The notes under the pieces: generated by a model
Database searches by the model: none
Seen by the model: only the letters and a program-made list of their open reading frames with translations
What the model was told of the DNA's origin: nothing
Program-made: the position numbers and the translations under genes
Assembly (NCBI GenBank): GCA_050184115.1
Contig: JBFXAQ010000001.1
Location: 124,001 to 188,000, forward strand
Length of the DNA stretch: 64,000 nucleotides
Direction of reading: 5' to 3'
From: JACKNG01 sp050184115
GTDB lineage: Bacteria > Pseudomonadota > Gammaproteobacteria > Ga0077536
Shown here: positions 8,908-16,942 of the stretch, piece by piece
Numbering within the stretch: position 1 is the stretch's first letter
Layout of the letters: each line of letters opens with the position of its first letter

Positions 8908-8986
8908 GGCGTCAGACACCCGCGGTGGCCGCCCGCGTCACACGGCGTTGTCGACTTCAATGGCTTCCCCGCTGGTGTCAGACACC
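8908..8986. repeat. Two more GGTGTC-A-GACACC elements
   Basis: A one-mismatch copy lies at 8908-8920 and a perfect copy at 8974-8986. The perfect copy overlaps the last codons of the carboxymuconolactone decarboxylase-like gene and supplies its TGA stop. Confidence 0.65.
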
Positions 8987-9367
8987 GTCGTCACGTTCAT
9001 AGGCCTCGATGGCCTCGCGCGCGAGGCGGAAGCTGTCGACCGCCGCCGGTACGCCGCCGTAGATCGCGACCTGCAGCAGCACCTCGCGGATCTCGGCCTT
9101 GCTGACGCCGTTGCGCAGCGCGCCGCGCACGTGGGCCTTGAGTTCGTTGGGCCGGTTGAGGATGGCGAGCATGGCGAGGTTGAGCATGCTGCGGGTCTTG
9201 CGCGGCAATTCTTCGCGGCCCCACACCGCGCCCCAGCAGTACTCGGTGACGAGGCGCTGCAGGGGCTCGTTGAACTCGTCGGCGCTGGCCAGCGCGCGCT
9301 CGACGAAGGCGTCGCCGAGCACGGCCTTGCGTACCGCGAGCCCGGTTTCGAAAAGATCGTCGTTCAT
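8978..9367 (-). CDS. Carboxymuconolactone decarboxylase family protein
   Basis: A 129-residue protein read from ATG 9367, which is preceded by a good GAGGAGAGAGAG ribosome binding site. An upstream in-frame ATG would add 20 unlikely residues. The core KTRSMLNLAMLAILN, followed by ELKAHVRGALRNGVS and EIREVLLQVAIYGG, is the PcaC/AhpD-like helical fold. True PcaC decarboxylates 4-carboxymuconolactone in protocatechuate degradation. No CxxC redox pair of the AhpD type is present, so a decarboxylase or related lyase is favoured. It sits 52 bases after the MmgE/PrpD gene in the same direction. Its last four codons (DDGV-stop) lie in a GGTGTCAGACACC repeat. Confidence 0.85.
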   Translation of the reverse strand: MNDDLFETGLAVRKAVLGDAFVERALASADEFNEPLQRLVTEYCWGAVWGREELPRKTRSMLNLAMLAILNRPNELKAHVRGALRNGVSKAEIREVLLQVAIYGGVPAAVDSFRLAREAIEAYERDDGV

Positions 9368-9419
9368 GCTCTCTCTCCTCGCAGGAGCCGCGCGGGCCGT
9401 GGTCGGGGACGCGGCGGGT

Positions 9420-10781
9420 TCAGGCAATCGATGCGCGCAGCGCCCGCGGCAGGGCGGCGGCGTCGGGGCGACGTTCGATGACGTCGACGAGATCCATCAC
9501 CGCAGCGGCGCGGCTGTCATCGAAACGCGTGGCGAGCGCAGCCCGGCAGCGCGCGGTGACCCGCGCCGGCGTGGCGTGCAGCACGTCGTCGAGCCGCGCG
9601 GCATGGCGGCCGCCGTCGCGCAGGGTGACGACGACCTCGGCGCCCTGGCGCGCCGGGTAGGCGGCAGTGAGGGCGTCGTCGACGACGAGCGTGGTACGGC
9701 CCACGAGCGCCGCGAGCAGGGGGTCGTCGAGGCGCGCGTAGCTGGCCTCCTCCAGGGCGCCGCTCGCCAGCGCCACCGCCACCGTGTACTGGATGCTCAT
9801 CTTGCCCTGCAGGGCATGGCGGTAGGGCCCGTGCGCGTCGCAGCCGGGGTAGCGCAGTGCAGCGTCGGTGATGCGCACCTCGATGGCGGCGATGGCGTTC
9901 GGATCGGGCCCATCGTCGCGCGCGATCTCGAGTGCCGCGAGCGCCGGGGTCTGGGCGTAGTTACAGGCCGGTATGGCCTTGTGATAGACCCGCGCGATCT
10001 CGTAACCGTCGGCGAACGGGGCGACGTCGGCGAGCGCCGCGCGCTTGCCGAGCGCGGCGCCGAGGCCGGCTTCGCCGTCGAGTGCGTCGGGCGAGGCGAA
10101 GGCGCCGGCCGCGGCGAGCTCGACCGCGGCGACGGCGTTGCGCGCGGCGTTGCCGGCGTGGAAGAACATCTCGCTGCCGCCGGTGTGGGCCCACTGGTTG
10201 AAGCCCGCGCAGGCGTTGGCGGCGAGCCCGAGCGCGCTGACGAAAGCGTCGGCGTCGAGCCCGAGCAGGCGGGCGCCGGCGGCCGCCGCGGCGAGCGGCC
10301 CGGTGATGCCGGTGGGGCGGTGGATACGCGCCAGGTCGGCATCGAGCAATGCGCGGCCAAGCGCGCCGCCGACCTCGTAGCCGGCCACCATGGCGGCGAC
10401 GAGGTCGGCGCCACTGGCGGGCCGCGTCTCGGCCAGCGCGAGCAGGGTCGGCACGACGACGATGCCGAGGTGGCTGATGCTGCCGGCGTGCATGTCCTCG
10501 CGCACCAGGCCATGGGCCATCACGGCGTTGGCGAAGGCGGCATCGCCCGGGGCCGAGGCGCCGGCCTCGCCGATGACGGTCGCGCCGTCGCCGGCCAGCG
10601 GGCGCGCCAGCGCACGCGCCTGGCGCGACCACGGCAGGTCGTGGGTCTCGCACGCACAGCCGATGGCGTCCTGCAGGCACACGCGGACCTTGTCGACGAT
10701 GGCGACCGGCAGGGCGTCGGCGCGCAGGGCGAGCGCAGCGTCGGCGAGGCGCCGGGCGAGCGGGGCGGCCGTTGCCGTCAC
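9420..10781 (-). CDS. MmgE/PrpD family protein
   Basis: A 453-residue protein with the features of the MmgE/PrpD superfamily (2-methylcitrate dehydratase, iminodisuccinate epimerase and cis-aconitate decarboxylase relatives). It is helical at the N terminus, with CLQDAIGC. FANAVMAHGLVREDMHAGSISH corresponds to the family's active-site D-D-H segment, and a second conserved block reads YHKAIPACNYAQTPA. A basic residue set near GKMSIQYTVAVAL belongs to the C-terminal domain. The precise substrate is not predictable. It starts 10 bases after the stop of the dehydrogenase gene, so the two form an operon. No prpB or prpC accompanies it, which argues against a standard methylcitrate cycle role. Confidence 0.88.
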   Translation of the reverse strand: MTATAAPLARRLADAALALRADALPVAIVDKVRVCLQDAIGCACETHDLPWSRQARALARPLAGDGATVIGEAGASAPGDAAFANAVMAHGLVREDMHAGSISHLGIVVVPTLLALAETRPASGADLVAAMVAGYEVGGALGRALLDADLARIHRPTGITGPLAAAAAGARLLGLDADAFVSALGLAANACAGFNQWAHTGGSEMFFHAGNAARNAVAAVELAAAGAFASPDALDGEAGLGAALGKRAALADVAPFADGYEIARVYHKAIPACNYAQTPALAALEIARDDGPDPNAIAAIEVRITDAALRYPGCDAHGPYRHALQGKMSIQYTVAVALASGALEEASYARLDDPLLAALVGRTTLVVDDALTAAYPARQGAEVVVTLRDGGRHAARLDDVLHATPARVTARCRAALATRFDDSRAAAVMDLVDVIERRPDAAALPRALRASIA

Positions 10782-10791
10782 GGCAGCGCCC

Positions 10792-11685
10792 TCATCCGCG
10801 CACCTCGACCTTGGCCCAGCTTTCCAGTACGCGGCAGATCGAGGTGAAGTCTGATTCGGCGCCGTACATGGCCTGGGTCACGGCGAGCATCTCGCGCACC
10901 GCGGCGCCGACCACCATCGGCACCCCCAGCGCTTCGGCCTCGTCGATGCACAGGCGCACGTCCTTGTAGGACAGCCCGGTGTGGAAGCCGAAGTCGAAAG
11001 TGCCGGGCAGGATCGCACGCGGGAACTTGTCCTGACTCGCGCTGTTGCGCCCGGAGCCCGCGTTGATGACGTCGATCATCACCTGCGGATCGAGCCCGGC
11101 GCGCACCCCCATCACCATCGCCTCGGAGGTCACGGCCAGCGCGGCGGCGGCGAGCAGGTTGTTGGCGAGTTTCATGGTCTGCGCCTGGCCGGCGCCCTCG
11201 CCGAGATGGAAGACGCGGCCGAAGGTGCCGAGGATGGCTTCGAGTTCGTCGTAGACCGGGCGCGGGCAGGACACCATCACCGCCAGCTTGCCGTCGCGCG
11301 CGCCGGCCAGGCCGCCGCTGACCGGGGCGTCGACGTAGGCGATGTCCCGCGGCGCGAGCGCGGCTGCGACCTCGCCCGCGGTGCGTGGCCCGATGGTCGA
11401 GAAGTCGACCACGCGCTTCGCGCGCTGCCCGTCGACGAGGCCGCCGGGGCCGAGCGCGACCGCACGCACGATGTCGGGGGTGGGCAGGCTCAGGAAGACC
11501 ACGTCGCAGGCGTCGGCGACGGCGCTGGCCGAGTCGGCGGCCACCGCGCCGCGTGCGACGGCGGCCTCCATTGCAGCCGGCGCGGTGTCGTAGACGCACA
11601 CGCCATGGCCGGCCTCGAGCAAGCGGGCCGACATCAGCGCGCCCATGCGCCCGACGCCGACGAATCCGTAGCTGGTTTGCGTCAT
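10792..11685 (-). CDS. NAD(P)-dependent beta-hydroxyacid dehydrogenase (3-hydroxyisobutyrate dehydrogenase family)
   Basis: A 297-residue enzyme with the Rossmann motif GFVGVGRMG at residues 7-15, the substrate-binding stretch DAPVSGG at 119-125 and the catalytic Lys172 in MKLANNLL. This fixes it as a beta-hydroxyacid dehydrogenase (MmsB, GarR and related). These oxidise 3-hydroxy acids such as 3-hydroxyisobutyrate, or reduce the matching semialdehyde. It is the first gene of a leftward operon with MmgE/PrpD and the decarboxylase-like gene. A TAGACT box lies 37 bases upstream of its ATG. The trio suggests degradation of a branched or hydroxylated carboxylic acid. Confidence 0.9.
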   Translation of the reverse strand: MTQTSYGFVGVGRMGALMSARLLEAGHGVCVYDTAPAAMEAAVARGAVAADSASAVADACDVVFLSLPTPDIVRAVALGPGGLVDGQRAKRVVDFSTIGPRTAGEVAAALAPRDIAYVDAPVSGGLAGARDGKLAVMVSCPRPVYDELEAILGTFGRVFHLGEGAGQAQTMKLANNLLAAAALAVTSEAMVMGVRAGLDPQVMIDVINAGSGRNSASQDKFPRAILPGTFDFGFHTGLSYKDVRLCIDEAEALGVPMVVGAAVREMLAVTQAMYGAESDFTSICRVLESWAKVEVRG

Positions 11686-12126
11686 GCCGCGCCTCCCCTC
11701 GCTGCGTGACTGGTTGGCGGCAGTCTAGCCCGCCGGTCTCACCCGTGTCCCGCCGGGCACACCGCGGGTTGGCACGCATCCGGTCGTGCACCTGCCCGGT
11801 ACATTGCCCGGCTGCCGCGGCATCGTCGCTGTCCGGCGCCTCGTCCAGCCTCTTCATGCATCGCCCGGCACCGGCGTACGAGCGCTGCCGTGCGGTGGGC
11901 AGTTTCGGACCCCTCTGACACCGCTTCGTGGCCCGCGTGACTGCTCCGCGCCGCCTGGACGGCGTCGCCGCGGCCATCGACTTTCATCTATGCCCTGTCC
12001 TCGACGCCCTGGCGTTGCGCAGATTGCGGCCGGCGCGACCCGTGCGTGTTTCACGCCCGCGCCACGGCGCCGTTGTCCTCGTCGTCCGATTGGAGTTGAA
12101 TTGCGGGCCTTCCTTCGGAGAGTGCG
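11686..12126. other. Gene-free stretch between divergent genes
   Basis: These 441 bases separate the leftward dehydrogenase operon from the rightward small membrane gene. Apart from the TAGACT box at 11722-11727 I see no gene, repeat or terminator. The frames open here read as ordinary high-GC noise. Confidence 0.5.
11722..11727 (-). promoter_or_regulatory. Candidate -10 box TAGACT
   Basis: TAGACT on the minus strand lies 37 bases before the dehydrogenase ATG. The same hexamer lies at similar distances before several other genes here. No convincing -35 is present. Confidence 0.35.
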
Positions 12127-12372
12127 ATGCGCAGAATCGACAGGCCGGGCCGCGGGCTGATGCCACGCTGGTGGTACGAACGTGCGCCCGACGACGCGCA
12201 TCCGCACCGCCGCCGTTTCACGGCGCGTTACCGGCGCAAGCAGGGCATCGTGAAGAACATCTGGATCGTGAGCGGTCTCGTCATGCTGGTGCAGGCCTCG
12301 CCGGCGTTGATGCTGACCACCGCGCTCGGCACGACCTTCCTCGCCTTCGTCATTCTCGACGAGACACCCTGA
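12127..12372 (+). CDS. Small hypothetical membrane protein
   Basis: An 81-residue protein with a strongly basic N-terminal half (RRIDRPGRGLMPRWWYER, later RRRFTARYRRKQG) and a hydrophobic C-terminal half. That half, from about residue 43 to 77, can form one or two membrane helices. ATG 12127 follows a CGGAGAG ribosome binding site. The layout predicts a small inner-membrane protein with its basic tail in the cytoplasm. I do not recognise a family. It converges on the cyclic-nucleotide-binding gene. Confidence 0.6.
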   Translation: MRRIDRPGRGLMPRWWYERAPDDAHPHRRRFTARYRRKQGIVKNIWIVSGLVMLVQASPALMLTTALGTTFLAFVILDETP

Positions 12373-12376
12373 CGTC

Positions 12377-12396
12377 CCGGGCGGCGCGCCGCCCGG
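12377..12396. terminator. 20-base GC palindrome between convergent genes
   Basis: CCGGGCGGCG-CGCCGCCCGG is a perfect 20-base palindrome placed 4 bases after one stop codon and 4 before the other. It has no T tract on either strand. It is a plausible shared 3' end element for the two converging transcripts. Confidence 0.45.
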
Positions 12397-12400
12397 CGGT

Positions 12401-12760
12401 TCAGCCGACGGTGTCGTCCATGTTGCGCAGGCGGCGCGCCAGCACGCGCATGACGTGCAGGGCGAAGAACGGCGTCTGCTGGACGAGGAAGGCGAAGCGG
12501 CGTTCGTCGACCTTTGCCACGCGGCTGCCAGCGGCCACGGTGGCCGTCGCGCTGCGCGGTTCAGCGTCGATCAAAGCCATCTCACCGAACAACTCGCCGG
12601 GACCCAGGGTATCGACGACGTGCCCGCGCACGCTGATCTCGACCGCACCTGCGACCACGACGAAGAGCGCGTCGCCGCGCTCACCTTCGTGGAAGATGAC
12701 GCTGCGTTCGGGGTAGGTGGTGACGTCCTGCTCGTTGTTGAACAGATTGACGAGGTTCAT
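12401..12760 (-). CDS. Stand-alone cyclic nucleotide-binding domain protein
   Basis: This 119-residue protein is almost entirely a Crp-like nucleotide-binding beta-roll. It contains YPERSVIFHEGERGDALFVV and the phosphate-binding cassette GELFGEMALIDAEPRSATAT, with the usual Glu and Arg that contact cAMP-type ligands. There is no DNA-binding helix-turn-helix and no membrane or kinase domain. It should therefore act as a single-domain sensor binding a partner protein. Upstream of its ATG lie three TGACG blocks at exact 11-base spacing (12815-12841), suggesting regulation by a tandem-binding response regulator. Confidence 0.85.
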   Translation of the reverse strand: MNLVNLFNNEQDVTTYPERSVIFHEGERGDALFVVVAGAVEISVRGHVVDTLGPGELFGEMALIDAEPRSATATVAAGSRVAKVDERRFAFLVQQTPFFALHVMRVLARRLRNMDDTVG

Positions 12761-12814
12761 GGGCGCTGGCGGTCCGTGGTCCGATGACGAACGTCACAGG
12801 ATCGTCATACGGCG

Positions 12815-12841
12815 TGACGGATTGATGACGATTGCGTGACG
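12815..12841 (-). promoter_or_regulatory. 11-base-phased direct repeats, Pho-box-like operator
   Basis: TGACG occurs at 12815, 12826 and 12837 on the plus strand (CGTCA on the coding strand of the leftward gene), one helical turn apart, with a further copy at 12785. OmpR/PhoB-family regulators bind tandem sites of this spacing. The match to the TGTCA consensus is partial. Confidence 0.4.
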
Positions 12842-12866
12842 GTGGTGCCGGCACTGCGAGGTCGAA

Positions 12867-13673
12867 TCAGTCGTCGGCCGCGCGCCCCCGCGCCATCAGC
12901 CAGGCACTGAGCGCGAGCGCCACGGCGACGGCCGCGACGAGCAGGCTCGCCAGTGCATTGATCTCGGGACTCAGGCCCAGCCGCACCTTGGAGTAGATGA
13001 CCATCGGCAGGGTGCTCGCGCCCGGTCCCGAGACGAAGCTCGCGACGACGAGGTCGTCGAGCGACAGGGTGAAGGCGAGCAGCCAGCCGGACGCCACCGC
13101 CGGTGCGATGAGCGGCAGGGTCACGCGCAGGAAGGCCACCGCCGGGGTCGCGCCGAGGTCGAGTGCGGCTTCCTCGAGCGCCGGATCCTGGCCGGCCAGG
13201 CGCGATTGCACGATGACCGCGACGTAGGCCATCGAGAAGGTGACCTGCGCGATGACGATGGTCGTCGCGCCGCGTCCGGCCGGCCAGCCGATGAGCGCTT
13301 CCAGCGCGACGAAGGTCAACAGCGCAGAGAGGCCGAGGATCACCTCGGGCATGACCAGCGGCGCGGTGGTGAGCGCGGCGAACAGCGCGCGGCCGCGGAA
13401 GGCGCCGACACGCACCAGCGCGATCGCGGCCAGCGTGCCGAGCAGGGCGGCGATGCTCGCATTCAAGGTCGCGATGCGCAGCGAGAGCCAGGCGGCGTCG
13501 AGGATCGGGGCGTCGTCCAGCAGTGCGCCGTACCAGCGGGTCGAGAAGCCGCCCCACACACCGACCGCCTGCGAGGCATTGAACGAGTAGACGATCAACA
13601 CCGCGATCGGCAGGTAGAGGAAGGCGAGCCCGGCGCCGAGCAGGCCACGGGCGAAACGGCCGGCGCGCTTCAT
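12867..13673 (-). CDS. potI: Polyamine ABC transporter permease (PotI/PotC-like)
   Basis: A 268-residue inner-membrane permease with about six membrane helices. It carries the EAA loop typical of importers, here EEAALDLGATPAVAFLRVTLP (starting near residue 160), which docks to the ATPase. The FNASQAVGVWGGFSTRWY region after helix one is characteristic of PotC/PotI. ATG 13673 overlaps the stop of the preceding permease gene (ATGA). It is the last of four genes in the order binding protein, ATPase, permease, permease, the same as E. coli potFGHI. Confidence 0.9.
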   Translation of the reverse strand: MKRAGRFARGLLGAGLAFLYLPIAVLIVYSFNASQAVGVWGGFSTRWYGALLDDAPILDAAWLSLRIATLNASIAALLGTLAAIALVRVGAFRGRALFAALTTAPLVMPEVILGLSALLTFVALEALIGWPAGRGATTIVIAQVTFSMAYVAVIVQSRLAGQDPALEEAALDLGATPAVAFLRVTLPLIAPAVASGWLLAFTLSLDDLVVASFVSGPGASTLPMVIYSKVRLGLSPEINALASLLVAAVAVALALSAWLMARGRAADD

Positions 13674-14560
13674 CGGCGCGCCAGGCGCGCGCCCAGCGCG
13701 CGCTGCGCCACCAGCACCGCGCCGACCAGCACCAGCATGACCACGGCCAGCGCGGCCGCAACCGGCCAGGCGCGGTTGGCGAAGAACTCGTCCCACAGCA
13801 CCTTGCCCACCATCAGGGTGTCCGGGCCGCCGAGCAGATCCGGGATGATGAATTCGCCCAGCGCCGGCACGAACACCAGCACGCAACCGGCGACGACGGC
13901 GGGCAGCGACAGTGGCAGGACGACGGCGAGAAAGGCGCGCCAGGGCGGCGCGCCGAGGTCGGCCGCGGCGTCGAGCAGGTCGAGATCGAGCTTGGCCAGC
14001 GTTGCGTAGAGCGGCAGCACCATGAACGGCAGGTAGGCGTAGACCAGGCCGAGGTAGACCGCGAACGGCGTGTGCAGCAGCACCAGCGGGCGCTCGACGA
14101 AACCGAGCGCGAGCAGGGCGTCGTTGAGCGGTCCGTGCTGGCCGAGCAAGCCCATCCAGGCATAGACCCTGAGCAGGAAGGAGGTCCAGAACGGCAGCAC
14201 CATCGCCATCAGCAGCGGGACCTGCAGGCGCCGCGGTGCGCGCGCCATCGCCCAGGCCATCGGGTAGCCGAGCGCGAGGCAGATCAGGGTGACGGTGGTG
14301 GCGATCCGGATCGAGCCGAACCAGGCGTGGACGTAGAGCGCGTCGCCAGCGAGCAGGCGGTAGGCATCGAGATGGAGCGCGAGGCGCAGGCCGCCATCCG
14401 CGCCCGTGGCGAAGAGCGGGGTGTAGGGCGGTTGCGCGATGACCGACTGGGCGAAGGAGATCTTGAGCACGATCAGCAGCGGCACGAGGAAGAACAGCGC
14501 CAGCCAGGCATAGGGCAGGGCCACCACGAGCGGCTGCCCGCGCAGCGCGGTGCGCCTCAT
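13670..14560 (-). CDS. potH: Polyamine ABC transporter permease (PotH/PotB-like)
   Basis: A 296-residue membrane protein starting MRRTALRGQPLVVALPYAW. Typical PotB/PotH stretches follow: FFLVPLLIVLKISF in helix one, the periplasmic PYTPLF segment, LPFWTSFLLRVYAW, and the EAA loop in DAAADLGAPPWRAFLAVVLP. It forms the import channel with PotI, powered by PotG, probably for putrescine or a related polyamine. Its ATG overlaps the potG stop by 4 bases and its stop overlaps the potI ATG, so the operon is tightly coupled. Confidence 0.9.
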   Translation of the reverse strand: MRRTALRGQPLVVALPYAWLALFFLVPLLIVLKISFAQSVIAQPPYTPLFATGADGGLRLALHLDAYRLLAGDALYVHAWFGSIRIATTVTLICLALGYPMAWAMARAPRRLQVPLLMAMVLPFWTSFLLRVYAWMGLLGQHGPLNDALLALGFVERPLVLLHTPFAVYLGLVYAYLPFMVLPLYATLAKLDLDLLDAAADLGAPPWRAFLAVVLPLSLPAVVAGCVLVFVPALGEFIIPDLLGGPDTLMVGKVLWDEFFANRAWPVAAALAVVMLVLVGAVLVAQRALGARLARR

Positions 14561-15654
14561 GCGTCGAGCACCCGGCCGTTCGCCGGCGACCAGCTCACCG
14601 TCACCGGCATGCCCGCCGTCAGCGTGGCATGGGCCGCATGGGCGGCGTTCGGTTCGCTTACGTTCAGCACGAGATCGTCGCCAAGTGCGACCGTGTAGCG
14701 CCAGCGATCGCCACCGTAGGCCACGGCGGTCAGCGTGCCGTCGAGCCGGTTGTGCGTTGGTGGTGGCGCGCCACCGATGGCGAGCTGTTCCGGGCGCAGC
14801 AGCAGCCGCACGGCGGCGCCGGGCGGGCGCGGGGTGTCGGTGATGACACGCAGCATCGCGCCGGTGGCGTCGATGACGAGACCGTGGTCGTCGTGGCCGA
14901 CGACACGCCCGTCGAGCAGGTTGGCGTGGCCGACGAAGTCGGCGACGAAGGCATTGACGGGGCGTTCGTAGACGACGTCGGGCCGGTCGACCTGGACCAG
15001 CCGCCCGCCGTCCATGACCCCGATGCGGGTGGCCAGCGAGAGCGCTTCCTGCTGGTCGTGGGTGACGATGACGAAGGTCGTGCCGAGCGCGCGTTGCAGG
15101 CGCAGGAGTTCGAACTGGGTCGCTTCGCGCAGCTTGCGATCGAGCGCGGCGAGCGGTTCGTCGAGCAGCAGCACGCGCGGGCGGCGGGCGAGCGCGCGGG
15201 CCAGCGCGACACGCTGGCGCTGGCCGCCGGAGAGCTGGTGCGGGCGGCGTTCGCCGAGCCCTTCGAGCCGCACCAGCGCGAGCATGGCGGCGACCCGTTC
15301 GCGGATCTCGGCGCGTGGCAGGCCGGCGCGCTCGAGACCGAAGGCGACGTTGCGGGCGACCGTCAGGTGGGGGAACAGCGCGTAGGACTGGAACATCAGG
15401 TTGACCGGGCGCTGCCACGGCGGCACCGCGGTGACATCGACGCCATCGAGCAGCACGCGCCCGGCGTCCGGCGTCTCCAGCCCGGCGATGAGCCTGAGCA
15501 GGGTGCTCTTGCCGCAACCCGAGGCGCCGAGCAGGCAGAACAGCTCGCCTTCGCCGATGTCGAGATCGACCTCGTCGACCGCGCGTTGGCCGGCGAAGGC
15601 CTTGACGAGGCCTTCGAGGTGGATGGCGGGCGTGGCTGCGGTCGCGGCGCTCAA
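14557..15654 (-). CDS. potG: Polyamine ABC transporter ATP-binding protein
   Basis: A 365-residue ATPase. Walker A is GASGCGKST (residues 43-51), the signature is LSGGQ (141-145), Walker B is VLLLDEP (161-167) and the H-loop is VIVTHDQ. A C-terminal TOBE-type regulatory domain, with RPEQLAIGG, fills the last 120 residues, as usual for PotA/PotG. The only start that keeps the N-terminal strand and gives normal length is TTG at 15654-15652, which overlaps the potF stop as TTGA. No ATG occurs in frame before the Q-loop. The TTG start is therefore inferred from coupling. Confidence 0.92.
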   Translation of the reverse strand: MSAATAATPAIHLEGLVKAFAGQRAVDEVDLDIGEGELFCLLGASGCGKSTLLRLIAGLETPDAGRVLLDGVDVTAVPPWQRPVNLMFQSYALFPHLTVARNVAFGLERAGLPRAEIRERVAAMLALVRLEGLGERRPHQLSGGQRQRVALARALARRPRVLLLDEPLAALDRKLREATQFELLRLQRALGTTFVIVTHDQQEALSLATRIGVMDGGRLVQVDRPDVVYERPVNAFVADFVGHANLLDGRVVGHDDHGLVIDATGAMLRVITDTPRPPGAAVRLLLRPEQLAIGGAPPPTHNRLDGTLTAVAYGGDRWRYTVALGDDLVLNVSEPNAAHAAHATLTAGMPVTVSWSPANGRVLDA

Positions 15655-16814
15655 TGGCCGCTCTTGACGCGCGTCCAGGCCCGCGTCACCAGGCGGTCGA
15701 AATCGGGGTTGGTCGGCGCTGCCGGCAGCAGGCGCGCGCGTGTCTCGGCATCGGGGTAGATGCCCGGATCGTCGCGCACCGCCGGCGTGACCAGCGGCGT
15801 CGCCTGCGCATTGGCGTTGGCGTAACGGACGGCGTCGCTGACCGCGGCGATGACTTTTGGGCGCATCAGGTAGTCGAGGAAACGATGCGCGTTGTCGACG
15901 TGCGGCGCGTCGGCCGGGATGACCATGACGTCGAACCACATCAGCGCGCCCTCGCGTGGGACGACGTAGGCAATGTCGTTGCCATTGGCGGCCTCGCCGG
16001 CGCGCGCGCGGGCCTGCAGCACGTCGCCGTTCCAGCCCATCGCGACGCAGATCTCGCCGTTGGCGAGATCGTTGATGTACTGCGAGGAGTGGAAGTAGCG
16101 CACGTGGGGGCGGATGCTCGCGAGTACGCCTTCGGCCGCGCCGAGATCGCCCTCGCTGGTGCTGTTGCCGGGCAGGCCGAGCGCAAAGCGCGCGGCGGGG
16201 AAGGTCTCGGAGGGGGCGTCGAGCAGGGCCACGCCGCAATCGGCGAGCCTGGCCACGGTGTCGGGGTCGAAGAGCAGGCCCCAGGTATCGAGATGGGCGC
16301 CAGGCAGTCGCGCCGCGACCATCGCGGTGTTGTAGCCGATGCCGGTGGTGCCCCACATGTAGGGCACGGCGTGGACGTTGTCCGGATCGTAGGTCGCCAG
16401 CGCGTGGAGGATATCGGCCTCGAGGTTGTCGTAATGCGGCAGCTTCACGCGGTCGAGCGGCTGGAACAGGCCGGCCTTGATCTGGCGTGCGACGAAGCTC
16501 GCCGAGGGCACCACGATGTCGTAACCGGTGTGGCCGGCGAGGAGTTTCGCTTCCAGCACCTCGTTGGAATCGAAGACGTCGTAGTTGACCTTGATGCCGG
16601 TCTCGCGCTCGAAGCCGGCAATGGTGTCGGGGCCGATGTAGTCCGACCAGTTGTAGATGTTCAGGACCTGTTCGCCGCCGCCCGCGACGCTGTCGGCGCC
16701 GGTGCCAGCGGGTGTGGCCGGGCTGCCCGCGATGCCGCCGTCACCCTCGCCGCAGGCCGACAGCAGAGCGAACAGCAGCAGGCAGGGGAGGCGAGAGAGG
16801 CGGCTCGAGGGCAT
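15651..16814 (-). CDS. potF: Polyamine-binding lipoprotein (PotF-like)
   Basis: A 387-residue solute-binding protein. It has a lipoprotein signal with lipobox LLSAC (Cys21), so it should be anchored to a membrane in the periplasm; E. coli PotF is soluble. The mature part begins with a low-complexity linker and then LNIYNWSDYIGPDTIAGFE, FDSNEVLEAKLLAGHTGYD and VPYMWGTTGIGYN, which match PotF closely. PotF binds putrescine; the PotD relative binds spermidine. A Trp, Asp and Tyr polyamine pocket is expected, but specificity cannot be settled here. ATG 16814 is chosen over an upstream ATG because it gives a clean signal peptide. First gene of the pot operon. Confidence 0.92.
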   Translation of the reverse strand: MPSSRLSRLPCLLLFALLSACGEGDGGIAGSPATPAGTGADSVAGGGEQVLNIYNWSDYIGPDTIAGFERETGIKVNYDVFDSNEVLEAKLLAGHTGYDIVVPSASFVARQIKAGLFQPLDRVKLPHYDNLEADILHALATYDPDNVHAVPYMWGTTGIGYNTAMVAARLPGAHLDTWGLLFDPDTVARLADCGVALLDAPSETFPAARFALGLPGNSTSEGDLGAAEGVLASIRPHVRYFHSSQYINDLANGEICVAMGWNGDVLQARARAGEAANGNDIAYVVPREGALMWFDVMVIPADAPHVDNAHRFLDYLMRPKVIAAVSDAVRYANANAQATPLVTPAVRDDPGIYPDAETRARLLPAAPTNPDFDRLVTRAWTRVKSGH

Positions 16815-16942
16815 GGCAGGACGCGATCGGATCCCGGGCTCGGAAAACGGCAGCACAGTGTAAAGGATGCACCGGCGAAGTGGCGCTGCCGCCGCGTGGC
16901 GACGTCACCCGGGTCGACGGCGACGCGGCCCGAGGTGAGGTC

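Noticed and set aside
9420..11685. Methylcitrate cycle genes
   Set aside because: PrpD-like and dehydrogenase genes are present, but no prpB or prpC, and the dehydrogenase belongs to the 3-hydroxyisobutyrate family.
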